64,000 bases of DNA from Tateyamaria omphalii (GCF_019802125.1 NZ_JAHVHT010000002.1:1-64000), one strand, 5' to 3'; counted from the stretch's first letter, positions 8,763 to 17,005 are shown. Translations and numbers: made by a program. The notes: generated by a model not told the origin, from the sequence alone.

Positions 8763-8804
8763 GATATACGGTTCATATATGAAACATATATATCAGAAGG
8801 TCAA
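8763..8804 (-). promoter_or_regulatory. Promoter and palindromic operator of the ParD-like gene
   Basis: On the minus strand TTGACC (8804-8799), 17 bases, then CATATA (8781-8776) form a good sigma-70 promoter. The -10 lies inside the perfect palindrome TTCATATATGAA (8772-8783), itself flanked by GATATA (8763-8768) and TATATC (8789-8794). A dimeric repressor bound here would block the promoter; the ParD-like product is the obvious candidate. Confidence 0.6.
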
Positions 8805-8813
8805 GTTAGGGCA

Positions 8814-9872
8814 CTAGAACCCGATGAAGTAATCCGCCAGCGCCATGAACAGCGGGATGCTCAGAATAGCCACCGGCGTGCCCAGCCCGGTGGACGTCCC
8901 CACATAGGCCGACGGGTTCGCCTCGGGCAGCGCCGCGCGCATCGTGGGTGGGCCAGAGATGTCAGAGCTCGACGCCGCCATGATCGCCAGCAACACCACA
9001 CCGCCTGCCGAGAAGCCGGTCAGATGGTGCGCGATCAGACCTGCACCAAAGCCCAGCGCACCATGCACCAGAGGGGCCGTGATCCCGTAGAACAGGTACG
9101 CATGCGCCACGCCCTTCAGCTCCGACAGCCGCGACCATGCCTCGATCCCCATGATCAGCATCAGCACGGACAGCAGTCCCCGGAACAGCGGCTCGTAAAA
9201 GCTGGCATAGACCGATTCAGGCCGCGCAAAGAGGCCCAGCGCCAAGCCCAAAAGTAGGGCAGAAATGGCAGGCGACCGCATCGTGTCGACCAAGATGCCC
9301 TTGATCAGACCCTGTTCGACCGCCGGGCCACCTGTTCCTCCGCCACCCATGGCTATGGTGCCGCCCTGCACATTCGCGGCTGCTGCCTTCCGCGCAGCCG
9401 CCAGCCGCGCCAGCACGATGGCGGTCACAAGGGCCGCAACATCCATGAACGGATAAAGCGCGCCGATGAACCCTTCATAGGCAATGCCTTCATCATCCAG
9501 TACCGCCATGCCCGCCGCGAGGGTCGATGCGGACACCGCCCCGAACAGCCCGACCGTGGCCGTGGCGTCCAACTGCGACACGCCCCGCCACTTGGACAGC
9601 GTGAAGCGCCCCAGAACGACAATGGCAATGCCGAGTGCGGCCGCCAGTAGCGCAGGCACCGCCAGCTCCATGAAATTCGCCTCGCGGACAGAGATGCCTG
9701 CACCGATCCCCACTTTGAGCAGCAGCAAGACGACGATGAATTTGTAAATCGGTTCGGGGATCTCGAACTTGCTACCCAAAGCGGCCAGCACCATCCCCCC
9801 GATCAGAAAGGCGAGCGTCGGCTTCTGCAATTGCGCCAGAATGGTCGTAACAATCTCGGTGATGATATCCAT
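8814..9872 (-). CDS. SbtA-like sodium-dependent bicarbonate transporter permease
   Basis: 352-residue inner-membrane protein with about ten hydrophobic segments in two halves, as in the SbtA/DUF897 family. Typical stretches are LLKVGIGAGISVREAN, ATVGLFGAVSASTLAAGMAVLDDEG and IMAASSSDISGPPTMRAALPEANPSAYVGTSTG (written here in parts of the family pattern). A hydrophilic Gly-rich linker (NVQGGTIAMGGGGTGG) divides the halves, where cyanobacterial SbtA contacts its PII-like partner SbtB; no sbtB-like gene is adjacent. It probably imports bicarbonate with Na+. It is divergent from a LysR gene that likely controls it. Confidence 0.87.
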   Translation of the reverse strand: MDIITEIVTTILAQLQKPTLAFLIGGMVLAALGSKFEIPEPIYKFIVVLLLLKVGIGAGISVREANFMELAVPALLAAALGIAIVVLGRFTLSKWRGVSQLDATATVGLFGAVSASTLAAGMAVLDDEGIAYEGFIGALYPFMDVAALVTAIVLARLAAARKAAAANVQGGTIAMGGGGTGGPAVEQGLIKGILVDTMRSPAISALLLGLALGLFARPESVYASFYEPLFRGLLSVLMLIMGIEAWSRLSELKGVAHAYLFYGITAPLVHGALGFGAGLIAHHLTGFSAGGVVLLAIMAASSSDISGPPTMRAALPEANPSAYVGTSTGLGTPVAILSIPLFMALADYFIGF

Positions 9873-9928
9873 GACACGCCTCTCCTTGGGGTTGGAGCAG
9901 CATGTAGCGGCGCGGCCAGTGGATAAAA

Positions 9929-9960
9929 AATATAACTATTGCTCCCTATCGTTCTATATT
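9929..9960. promoter_or_regulatory. Imperfect palindrome in the SbtA/LysR intergenic region
   Basis: AT-rich interrupted palindrome with outer arms AATATA (9929-9934) and TATATT (9955-9960) and inner AACTAT / ATCGTT halves, located 8 nt before the LysR ATG. Position between divergent genes fits a LysR-type operator for both promoters. Confidence 0.45.
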
Positions 9961-9968
9961 CTGAATGT

Positions 9969-10832
9969 ATGGATACGCTGAATTATCACCACCTCCGCTA
10001 TTTCCGTGCCGTCGCGCATGAGGGCAACCTGACCCGTGCCGCTGAAAAGCTGAACCTGTCGCAATCCGCTTTATCCACGCAAATCAAGGCGTTGGAGGCA
10101 CGGCTGGGCCATAACCTTTTTGAACGTGTGGGCCGTCAGCTGAAGCTGACCGAGGTCGGACGCATCGCCCTTGACCACGCCGACCGCATCTTTGGCACCG
10201 GGCAGGAACTGATCGAGACGCTGAACCGCAGCGCCGCCCATGCCCCGCCCCTCCGCGTCGGTGCGCTCTCGACCCTGTCGCGCAACTTCCAGATGCAGTT
10301 CCTGCGCCCCATTCTGGATCATCCAGAGGTCGACATCGTTCTGAAGTCGGGTCAGAACACCCCCTTGTTGCGGTCCCTGGAAGAACTTGCGCTTGATGTC
10401 GTTCTGACCACGGATGCGCCCACCAGCGCTGCCGGCTCCGACTTCATCGCGCATCGCCTTGCCGGTCATGTCGTCAGCCTGCATGGCACGCCGGACCGGA
10501 TGCGGCATGGATCATTGCAAACCCTGCTGTCCTCTGAACCCGTGATCGTACCTACAGAAAGCGCGATCCGGACCGGGTTCAACCGCCTTACAGCGCGGCT
10601 TGGCCTGCAACCGCGCATCATCGCGGATGTGGACGACATGGCGATGGTGCGCCTGCTTGCACGCGAAGGCGTCGGCCTCGCCCTTGCGCCTGACATCGTG
10701 CTGGCTGATGAGATCGCGTCCGGGCAACTCGTCACGGCACCGTTCAACACCGGCATCACCGACACGTTCTATGCCGTCACGACCCAACGCAGCTTTCCGC
10801 ATCCGATGCTCTCGACACTGTTACCTGACTGA
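9969..10832 (+). CDS. LysR family transcriptional regulator (NhaR-like)
   Basis: 287 residues from ATG 9969 (MDTLNYHHLRYF), preferred over an in-frame extension to 9939 because the winged-helix domain begins right there. The helix-turn-helix is NLTRAAEKLNLSQSALSTQIKALE, followed by the LysR effector-binding domain starting near residue 90. The NYHHLRYFRAVAHEGNLTRAAE opening resembles NhaR, a sodium/pH sensor. Divergent from the SbtA-like transporter, so it probably activates that gene in response to Na+, pH or carbon status (inference). Confidence 0.9.
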   Translation: MDTLNYHHLRYFRAVAHEGNLTRAAEKLNLSQSALSTQIKALEARLGHNLFERVGRQLKLTEVGRIALDHADRIFGTGQELIETLNRSAAHAPPLRVGALSTLSRNFQMQFLRPILDHPEVDIVLKSGQNTPLLRSLEELALDVVLTTDAPTSAAGSDFIAHRLAGHVVSLHGTPDRMRHGSLQTLLSSEPVIVPTESAIRTGFNRLTARLGLQPRIIADVDDMAMVRLLAREGVGLALAPDIVLADEIASGQLVTAPFNTGITDTFYAVTTQRSFPHPMLSTLLPD

Positions 10833-10922
10833 AGCCTGTGCATCACGGCACAGCGGCAGCCCTTGTCACCCCTGCCGTGTCGCATAGGTTCGGGCGATAC
10901 ATGAAATGCGAAAGGCCCAGAT

Positions 10923-11798
10923 ATGAGCGATCCCACCTACACGCCCCCCGCCAAATGGACATGGGACGCAGAGTCCGGGGGCAAGTTCGCCTCGATCAAC
11001 CGGCCCATCGCCGGACCCACGCATGACAAGGAGCTGCCGGTCGGCAAGCATCCCTTTCAGCTTTACTCGCTCGCGACCCCCAATGGCGTGAAGGTCACGA
11101 TGCTGTTCGAAGAGCTGCTGGCCGCGGGCATCAGCGACGCAGAATATGACGCCTGGCTGGTGGACATCGGCGAAGGCGACCAATTCGGCTCGGGCTTTGT
11201 GAGTGCCAACCCAAACTCCAAGATCCCCGCGCTGATCGATCGCTCTGGCGACAAGGAGCTGCGTGTCTTCGAAAGTGGGTCCATCCTGATCCACCTTGCC
11301 GAGAAGTTCGGCAAGTTCCTCCCTGCCTCCGGCCCCGCCCGGACGGAAACGCTCAACTGGCTGATGTGGCAGATGGGGTCGGCCCCGTTCCTCGGCGGCG
11401 GGTTCGGTCACTTCTATGCCTACGCGCCTGAGAAATACGAATACCCCATCAACCGCTACGCCATGGAGAGCAAGCGGCAGCTGGATGTGCTGGACCGTGA
11501 ACTGGCGGAGAAGCCGTTCATCGCGGGGGACGAGTATACCATCGCCGACATGGCGATCTGGCCGTGGTACGGGCAGCTTTGCCTGGGCCGTCTCTACAGC
11601 GCGGCAGAGTTCCTGGATGTGGAGAGCTATACCAACGTGCTGGCGTGGGCCAAGAAGATCGACGAGCGGCCCGCGACCTTGCGCGGGCGGATGGTGAACC
11701 GGGCGTTTGGGGAGCCGGAAATGCAGCTTCACAATCGCCATGATGCGTCCGATTTCGACACGCAAACGCAGGACAAGATCGGGTCCAAGGACGCGTGA
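10923..11798 (+). CDS. yghU: Glutathione S-transferase family protein, YghU type
   Basis: 291 residues. The N-terminal extension (MSDPTYTPPAKWTWDAESGGKF) before the thioredoxin fold is typical of the YghU/GSTB class, which bind two glutathione molecules and reduce disulfides. The family's SINRPIAGPTHDKELPVGKHP, NGVKVTMLFEELL and NPNSKIPALID segments are visible, and the all-helical C-terminal domain carries ADMAIWPWYG. Monocistronic, followed by a palindrome at 11807-11822. Confidence 0.92.
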   Translation: MSDPTYTPPAKWTWDAESGGKFASINRPIAGPTHDKELPVGKHPFQLYSLATPNGVKVTMLFEELLAAGISDAEYDAWLVDIGEGDQFGSGFVSANPNSKIPALIDRSGDKELRVFESGSILIHLAEKFGKFLPASGPARTETLNWLMWQMGSAPFLGGGFGHFYAYAPEKYEYPINRYAMESKRQLDVLDRELAEKPFIAGDEYTIADMAIWPWYGQLCLGRLYSAAEFLDVESYTNVLAWAKKIDERPATLRGRMVNRAFGEPEMQLHNRHDASDFDTQTQDKIGSKDA

Positions 11799-11806
11799 AC
11801 GGTATT

Positions 11807-11822
11807 TGTCCCCGCGGGGACA
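11807..11822. repeat. Perfect 16-bp palindrome after the YghU-type gene
   Basis: TGTCCCCGCGGGGACA, 8 nt past the stop codon. With no loop and no T-run it is a weak terminator; it resembles in core sequence the GTGTCCCA palindrome after clpB (227-249). Confidence 0.6.
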
Positions 11823-12018
11823 CGCTGTTCGGTCAGGTCACGCGATCTTCATCGCTGTCTGAAACTGCAACGAAACCAAGGCGCTGCCGCATCGTGCGGT
11901 GTGGTAGCGCATTTTAACCCGTGGCGCGGCACCCTCGTGCCCGACGGGGTGCGGTCGGTTGCCGGGCGCGCGAAGCAAGCTAGGTCAAAAACATCTTGTT
12001 TGATCGGAGACCTGCCCC

Positions 12019-12498
12019 ATGCGCGCCATCCTTCTTGCCCTTTCGGTTCTTATCCCCTCCGCCGCTGTTGCAGACTTGACGGTCAGCTTTCGCGATGGCG
12101 CCCCAAAAGACCGCTTCACGCTCAGCTATGATGGAGCCTGTGCGCTGGACCGGCTCGACGTGCAGATCGACCTTGGCGCGGCACCGGCTGGGTTGATCTT
12201 TGACACCACGGCGGCGGGCGCAGGGGTCGAGGTATTCCAGCCGCTTGAATGGGTGTCGGGCGCTGCCAGCACCTCTGAAGTGACGGATGGTGATACGCTG
12301 TTGTCGCTGTCGCTCGACGAGGTTCGGCCCGGCGCGACCTGGGCCTTTACCGTGGACATCGACGACACGACAAGCACCCGGCAGATCACCGTGGATGGTT
12401 CGGAAATGGCTGGCGCCGTTCTAAGGGCTGACGGACAGGCCGCTGCATTTGATGCGTCGGGAATGGCGACGGTGCGGCTGGCAAACTGCCTGTCGTAG
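12019..12498 (+). CDS. Secreted protein of unknown function
   Basis: 159 residues with a clear Sec signal peptide (MRAILLALSVLIPSAAVA, cleavage about residue 18). The mature part is beta-rich (DLTVSFRDGAPKDRFTL, FDTTAAGAGVEVFQPLEWVSG), with two Cys (in DGACALD and ANCLS) that could form a disulfide. Similar Rhodobacterales proteins are sometimes labelled 'aggregation factor core', which says little. GGAG lies upstream of the ATG. No operon partner; the next gene is convergent, 10 nt away. Confidence 0.75.
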   Translation: MRAILLALSVLIPSAAVADLTVSFRDGAPKDRFTLSYDGACALDRLDVQIDLGAAPAGLIFDTTAAGAGVEVFQPLEWVSGAASTSEVTDGDTLLSLSLDEVRPGATWAFTVDIDDTTSTRQITVDGSEMAGAVLRADGQAAAFDASGMATVRLANCLS

Positions 12499-12508
12499 CG
12501 CGGGCGTT

Positions 12509-13132
12509 TTACCGCAGCGCGACACCTGCAGCATTGAGACGATCCTGCGACTTGGCCGTTGGTGCGGCCGCAAGCGTGCCTTCCGTGATGACCCCGACCT
12601 CATAGCCGCGCTGACGCGCCGCAAGTGCCGTTTTCAGGACGCAGTAGTTCAAGTCGAGCCCGACAATCCGGAGCCGCCCGACATTGAGCTCCGCCAGCAG
12701 GGGCTCCAGCGCGCCCGTTTCGAATGAATCCTGCACCCGTTTGACCAGAACATGGTCGGCAAGATCGTCAAAAGGTGCAGCCAGCTCGGTGCCCGGCGTG
12801 CCAGCCACCGCCTGCCCTTTCATCAGCAGGCGGGCGATGGCCTTGGTTGATGGGATGGACCATTCCTGGCGTACCGCGATGACAGGCATTCCTTGCGCCT
12901 TGGCTTCGGCCACTTCGTTCAGAATGGTGGCTTCGGCCTGTGCCTTGGCCTCATCAGAATAGGGGCCGTGATCCCAGAACACGGTTTGCAGATCGATCAG
13001 CAGCACCGCCGTCTGGGGCCGGTTCCCGATGGGATCGCCCTGACTGATGGCGCCGATGCGGTGAATGCCGTTGCCCAGCCAAAGAACTGAGCCCAGTGCG
13101 AATGCTGCCACGATATATCCCACGAGTGTCAT
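12509..13132 (-). CDS. Membrane-anchored isochorismatase-family cysteine hydrolase
   Basis: 207 residues. A single N-terminal hydrophobic helix (about 3-21) precedes an isochorismatase-like hydrolase domain. The catalytic triad can be placed: Asp in VLLIDLQTVFWD, Lys in VLVKRVQDSF, and Cys in DLNYCVLKTALAA. The active site would lie outside the cytoplasm or at the membrane face, unusual for this mostly soluble family, which hydrolyses amides such as nicotinamide. Its ATG overlaps the stop of the MarR gene (4 nt), so both form one operon. Confidence 0.85.
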   Translation of the reverse strand: MTLVGYIVAAFALGSVLWLGNGIHRIGAISQGDPIGNRPQTAVLLIDLQTVFWDHGPYSDEAKAQAEATILNEVAEAKAQGMPVIAVRQEWSIPSTKAIARLLMKGQAVAGTPGTELAAPFDDLADHVLVKRVQDSFETGALEPLLAELNVGRLRIVGLDLNYCVLKTALAARQRGYEVGVITEGTLAAAPTAKSQDRLNAAGVALR

Positions 13133-13587
13133 ATCTCAGCGCCCTCTTTCCTGAGCCGTTCCGTGAGCATCCGCACAACGCGCAGCGCGGTCGATACGTC
13201 GGCTGACGGCAGGTCGGCACCGATGGTCTGCACAAGCGCCATTTCCCGCTCGATCACCTGCGCGATCAGGGCGCGCCCCGTGTCCGTCAGGGCCAGAAGC
13301 GGCGACCGTTTGTGCCGGGGATTCGGACATTGCCGCGTCAGGCCGGAGGCAAGTGTTTCGTTGACCATGACCTGCACATACTGACGCTTGATGTCCAAAT
13401 GCGCCGCGATGTCGGGCACGGTCATGTCGCCCTCTGCGTGCAACACCTCCAGCACCGCCCTCATCCGGACGGTCAGGTCGGTGTCCGCCAGCCCGCGTTC
13501 GACGGCAGCTTCGGCCGCCTGCATCAACGGGCGGGACATCCAGACGATCTGATAAAGCTCATCGTTCTGCATAATGACAATATACAT
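13129..13587 (-). CDS. MarR family transcriptional regulator
   Basis: 152-residue winged-helix protein: a dimerisation helix (LMQAAEAAVERGL), HTH (MTVPDIAAHLDIKRQYVQVMVNETLASGLT) and wing (NPRHKRSPLLALTDTGRAL), then the long C-terminal helix. Start may be ATG 13587 or ATG 13572 (MQNDELYQ); neither has a strong Shine-Dalgarno. Palindromic boxes cover the promoter and start, so autorepression is likely, with the coupled isochorismatase-family hydrolase as co-regulated target. Confidence 0.88.
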   Translation of the reverse strand: MYIVIMQNDELYQIVWMSRPLMQAAEAAVERGLADTDLTVRMRAVLEVLHAEGDMTVPDIAAHLDIKRQYVQVMVNETLASGLTRQCPNPRHKRSPLLALTDTGRALIAQVIEREMALVQTIGADLPSADVSTALRVVRMLTERLRKEGAEI

Positions 13588-13613
13588 GTCATTTTGACAT
13601 TATAATTGTCAAT
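13575..13613 (-). promoter_or_regulatory. Promoter and tandem operator boxes of the MarR operon
   Basis: Two inverted repeats: TGACA/TGTCA arms at 13575-13591 and TTGACA/TGTCAA arms at 13595-13613. The distal box holds a TATAAT -10-like hexamer on the minus strand, 14 nt before ATG 13587. Repressor binding would cover both promoter and start codon. Confidence 0.55.
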
Positions 13614-13671
13614 ATGATTTCAGCGCAAACAGCCTCGGGCTGAAATCACTCCGTCCAATTGGATTGAAGCG

Positions 13672-15330
13672 TTAGCGCCGCCCGACCTGGCGGCAGATCA
13701 GGATCACCGGCAGCAAGCCCACGGCCACGATCACAAGGCTGGGCACCGCGGCACCATTCAACCGTTCGTCCGAGGCGAGGCGATAGGCCTGCACCGCCAG
13801 CGTGTCGTAGTTGAAGGGCCGCATGATCAGCGTTGCGGGCAGTTCTTTCATCACATCGACAAAGACGATCAGCAATGCCGTCAGCAGGCTTGGCGTCAGG
13901 ATCGGGAGGTGAACCCTGCGCAGGGTGGCGAAGGGCCCTTTGCCCAGTGATCGGCTGGCCGCGTCCATATTCGCGTGGACCAGCGCCTGCCCACCTTCGT
14001 AAGCGCCGAGAGCGGCAGCCAGGAAGCGGACCATGTAGGCAAAGACGAGGAGCCAGATGGAGCCGGTGATCAGCAGCCCGGTGGAGATGTCGAAGGTGCT
14101 GCGCATCCAGGCATCGAGCGCATTGTCGAACGCGGCGAAGGGCACGAGCAGGCCCACCGCAATGACACCGCCAGGCACAGCGTATCCAAGCCGCGCGATA
14201 TAGGCGGCGATGGTCGAAGACCGTCCGGGACGGCTGCGCAGGTAGTAGCCCACAGTGATCGCCGCCACGAGCGTCAGCCCTGCCGCCGTCGAGGCAAGCA
14301 CCAGGGAGTTGCGTATGAAGCCGAGGTAGCGGGTGCTCAGCAGGTCCTGCTCGGACCCAATGCCCATGTTGAAAAGCGCGATGATCGGGAAGACAGCCCC
14401 GAAGAAGACCGGCACGGTGCAAAGCGCGATGGCGCCGGCCGCGTACCAGCCCGTGAGCGTCAGGGGCGGGTGGTGGCGCTGGCCCCGGCTGGGGTCATGG
14501 TATTTGGCCTGTCCCCTTTGCGTCCGCTCCAACACCGCGAGCAGAAGCGCAAAAGAGAGCAGGCAGAGCGCCAGTTGCGCCGCCCCGGCCCGGTCGCCCA
14601 TCGAGAACCAGCTGGTGTAGATGCCGGTGGCAAAGGTCTGGACCCCGAAATAGGCGACGGTGCCGAAGTCGGCGATCGCCTCCATCACCGCCAGCAGAAC
14701 GCCCGCCGCGATGGCCGGTCGCGCGAGTGGCAGGCTGACCCGGAAGAACGCCGAGAGTGGGCGAGAGCCCAGTGCCCGCGCCGCCATGAAGGTCGAGCCA
14801 CTTTGCTGGATGAAGGCGGCGCGGCTGAGAAGGTAGACGTAAGGGTAGAGGACGAGGACCAGCATGGCGGCGGCACCGCCGAGCGAGCGAATCTCCGGGA
14901 ACCAATAGTCGCGTGGTCCCCAGCCCATGATACTCCGCAGCGTGGTTTGCACGATGCCGGGGTGGTCGAGGATATGCGTGTAGGCGTAGGCCAGCACATA
15001 GGCCGGGAAGGCGAGCGGTAGGACCAGCGCAATCTCGAACAGCCGCACGCCGGGGAACCGCGTCATGGTCACGAGCCAGGCCGCCCCCGTGCCGATGGCG
15101 AAAGTGCCGACCGACACCAATGCAACGAGGAGCAGCGTGTTGCCCGTGTAGCGCCCAAGTACGGTGCCGATGAGGTGCTGTACCGTGTCCGTCCCGCCCG
15201 TGGCCGCTGCCACGCCTACGGCCACCATGGGCAGCAGACAGATGAGCGCAACGATCCAGCCAAGCACCGGCAGCGCGCGCGGCACCGCGCTGCGCGGGGC
15301 GTCGGACTGAAAGAAAGAGGTAAGCGCCAC
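13672..15330 (-). CDS. Fe(III)-type ABC transporter permease, two fused permease domains
   Basis: 552 residues with about 12 transmembrane helices in two MetI-like halves, the FbpB/AfuB/ThiP architecture that forms the whole transmembrane channel in one chain. EAA-loop sequences are visible in both halves (EAIADFGTVAYFGVQ in the first; ALGAYEGGQALVHANMDAASRSLGKGPFATLRRVHLP in the second, quoted in part). No substrate-binding protein or ATPase lies in the window, so iron is inferred from family; it also could move thiamine or another small ligand. Confidence 0.85.
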   Translation of the reverse strand: MALTSFFQSDAPRSAVPRALPVLGWIVALICLLPMVAVGVAAATGGTDTVQHLIGTVLGRYTGNTLLLVALVSVGTFAIGTGAAWLVTMTRFPGVRLFEIALVLPLAFPAYVLAYAYTHILDHPGIVQTTLRSIMGWGPRDYWFPEIRSLGGAAAMLVLVLYPYVYLLSRAAFIQQSGSTFMAARALGSRPLSAFFRVSLPLARPAIAAGVLLAVMEAIADFGTVAYFGVQTFATGIYTSWFSMGDRAGAAQLALCLLSFALLLAVLERTQRGQAKYHDPSRGQRHHPPLTLTGWYAAGAIALCTVPVFFGAVFPIIALFNMGIGSEQDLLSTRYLGFIRNSLVLASTAAGLTLVAAITVGYYLRSRPGRSSTIAAYIARLGYAVPGGVIAVGLLVPFAAFDNALDAWMRSTFDISTGLLITGSIWLLVFAYMVRFLAAALGAYEGGQALVHANMDAASRSLGKGPFATLRRVHLPILTPSLLTALLIVFVDVMKELPATLIMRPFNYDTLAVQAYRLASDERLNGAAVPSLVIVAVGLLPVILICRQVGRR

Positions 15331-15396
15331 GTGTGTTCCCGTTTCTGGACCTTTGGCGTTATCTTATGTTTTCGCTCGGGTTTCCAGTGTCTGGAT

Positions 15397-15420
15397 GGGC
15401 GGAGGACACCTCCGCCTTAC
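15397..15420. repeat. Dispersed palindromic repeat, family C
   Basis: Core GGCGGAGGACACCTCCGCC followed by TTAC. Near-identical copies lie at 44684-44706 and 49081-49103. Eight-bp arms make a stable hairpin. Here it lies between the permease start and the ligase 3' end. Confidence 0.8.
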
Positions 15421-15470
15421 GAGGCCTGTGCGGGATGGCTGGTGATGGAGGGGGGCCAGCCCCCCGGCTG

Positions 15471-15504
15471 CGCCTCCCCCCGGAGTTTATCTGGCAAGAT
15501 GAAG
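15471..15504 (-). repeat. Dispersed gene-end repeat, family B
   Basis: Minus-strand copy reading CTTCATCTTGCCAGATAAAC then TCCGGGGGGAGGCG, beginning 3 nt after the stop codon of the ligase at 15507. Related copies are at 23904-23937, 34279-34309 and 38326-38348. It is followed by a G/C-rich hairpin at about 15448-15470, so it may end transcription. Confidence 0.7.
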
Positions 15505-15506
15505 GA

Positions 15507-16721
15507 TCAGTCGTAGCTGCGCTGGTCTTCGATCACGAGCCCGTCTTTGGGCAGGGAGCCGGGTGCATGGATCTCGATCGTGCCCTTGAGTTTGAGTGTG
15601 TCGATCACGGACTGCGCGTAGGTTTCGGTCGTGTCGCACGGGCTTTCGATCTGGACCGTCATGGCGTCCTGTTCACCCTGCCGGGTGGCGATGACGCGGG
15701 CGCGGGTGACTTCATCGTGCTTAGCGACCAGCGCCGCGACCTGTTCCGGGCGCACGAACATCCCCTTGATCTTGGTCGTCTGGTCGGCGCGGCCCATCCA
15801 ACCCTTGATGCGCATGTTGGTGCGGCCGCAGGGGCTGTGGCCGGGCAGCACGGCACTCATGTCGCCGGTGGCGAAGCGGATCAGCGGGTAGTCGGGGTTG
15901 AGGGAGGTGACGACGACTTCGCCCACCTCGCCTGGCGCGACTGGGTCGCCGGTGCCGGGGGTGACGATTTCGACGATCACGCCTTCGTCCACGATCATCC
16001 CTTCGAGCGCGGGGGACTCATAGGCGATGTTGCCCAGATCCGCTGTCGCATAGGACTGCATGCAGGTGATGCCGCGGTCCTTGTACTCCTGACGCAGCGA
16101 GGGGAAGAGGGCACCACCGCCAACCGCCGCCTTCGTGATCTTGAGCGTCACGCCCATCTCTTCGGCCTTGTCGAGGATGATCTTCAGATAGTCGGGCGTG
16201 CCTGCATAGGCGGTGGTGCCGACGTCGCGCGCCGCTTGGACCTGTAATTCGGTTTGCCCCGTCCCGGCGGGCAAGACAGTCGCACCAACCGCCCGCGCAC
16301 CGTTTTCGAAGATCATACCGGCAGGCGTAAGGTGATAACCAAAGCAATTCTGCACAATATCACCTGGCCCGAAACCGGCAGCATGCAGGAAGCGGCCCAT
16401 GCGCCACCAATCGTGGCTGACCCCGCCCGGTTCATAGATGGGACCGGGGGATTGGAACACATGGGCAATGTTCGACACCGGGATGCCACCAAATGGCGGT
16501 TTTTCAGCCTGCCACTTTGCCAGTTCGGATTTGCGCAGAACCGGCAAATGGGCGAGGTCATCGATGTATTTCAGCTTGCCGATCTCGGGGAGGCAGTTGC
16601 CTTCGGCCGCTGCTATGCGCGCCAGATTGGCGTTCACCGCCTCAAGCTGCGCCGCATGGCGCGCGTCGGACGAGCGGGTTTCCAGATCGTCGTAATACAC
16701 TTTGTCCAACATCTCTTTCAT
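15507..16721 (-). CDS. Phenylacetate-CoA ligase (PaaK)-like AMP-forming ligase
   Basis: 404 residues, AMP-binding superfamily. The motif set is that of PaaK-type enzymes: a diverged P-loop, YAGTPDYLK, then LNPDYPLIRFATGDMSA and the C-terminal AMP-binding subdomain with GWMGRADQTTKIKGMFVRPEQV. It would form an acyl-CoA from an aromatic or other carboxylic acid with ATP and CoA. It is the last gene of the Liv-type cluster, overlapping the DUF6958-like gene by 4 nt, so the transporter's ligand may be its substrate (inference). Confidence 0.87.
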   Translation of the reverse strand: MKEMLDKVYYDDLETRSSDARHAAQLEAVNANLARIAAAEGNCLPEIGKLKYIDDLAHLPVLRKSELAKWQAEKPPFGGIPVSNIAHVFQSPGPIYEPGGVSHDWWRMGRFLHAAGFGPGDIVQNCFGYHLTPAGMIFENGARAVGATVLPAGTGQTELQVQAARDVGTTAYAGTPDYLKIILDKAEEMGVTLKITKAAVGGGALFPSLRQEYKDRGITCMQSYATADLGNIAYESPALEGMIVDEGVIVEIVTPGTGDPVAPGEVGEVVVTSLNPDYPLIRFATGDMSAVLPGHSPCGRTNMRIKGWMGRADQTTKIKGMFVRPEQVAALVAKHDEVTRARVIATRQGEQDAMTVQIESPCDTTETYAQSVIDTLKLKGTIEIHAPGSLPKDGLVIEDQRSYD

Positions 16722-17005
16722 ACCGCCCTGATCTGTTGCGGACCTTTGACATCGAGGCGTTCGATCTCGCCCCGCACTTCCATTTCCAGTTTGACCGTCA
16801 CCACGTGCCAGCCGAGCTTGCCCAGATCGGCGAGGGTCTGGTCATCCAGCCGCGCCTGCACCGCTGTGTTGAGGTCTTTGTAAAGTATCGGCCCCTCTTC
16901 CAACGCCCCAAGGATCGCACCGCGCACTGCGTCGAACTTCCACGTGGGAATGCTCGTGACCCCATCGCGCCCTTCGGCGGGGGTGCGGCAGGCGACCTTG
17001 TCCAT
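16718..17005 (-). CDS. Small DUF6958-like protein
   Basis: 95 residues from ATG 17005 (MDKVACRTPAEGRDG), chosen because it begins 1 nt after the cupin stop; longer frames only overlap that gene. The pattern (a CxTP start, WKFDAVRGAILGALEEGP, then LGWHVVTVKLEMEVRGEIERLD) agrees with a small winged-helix-like family that I recall as DUF6958. Such a fold could bind DNA, but no function is known to me. Translationally coupled to the ligase downstream. Confidence 0.65.
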   Translation of the reverse strand: MDKVACRTPAEGRDGVTSIPTWKFDAVRGAILGALEEGPILYKDLNTAVQARLDDQTLADLGKLGWHVVTVKLEMEVRGEIERLDVKGPQQIRAV

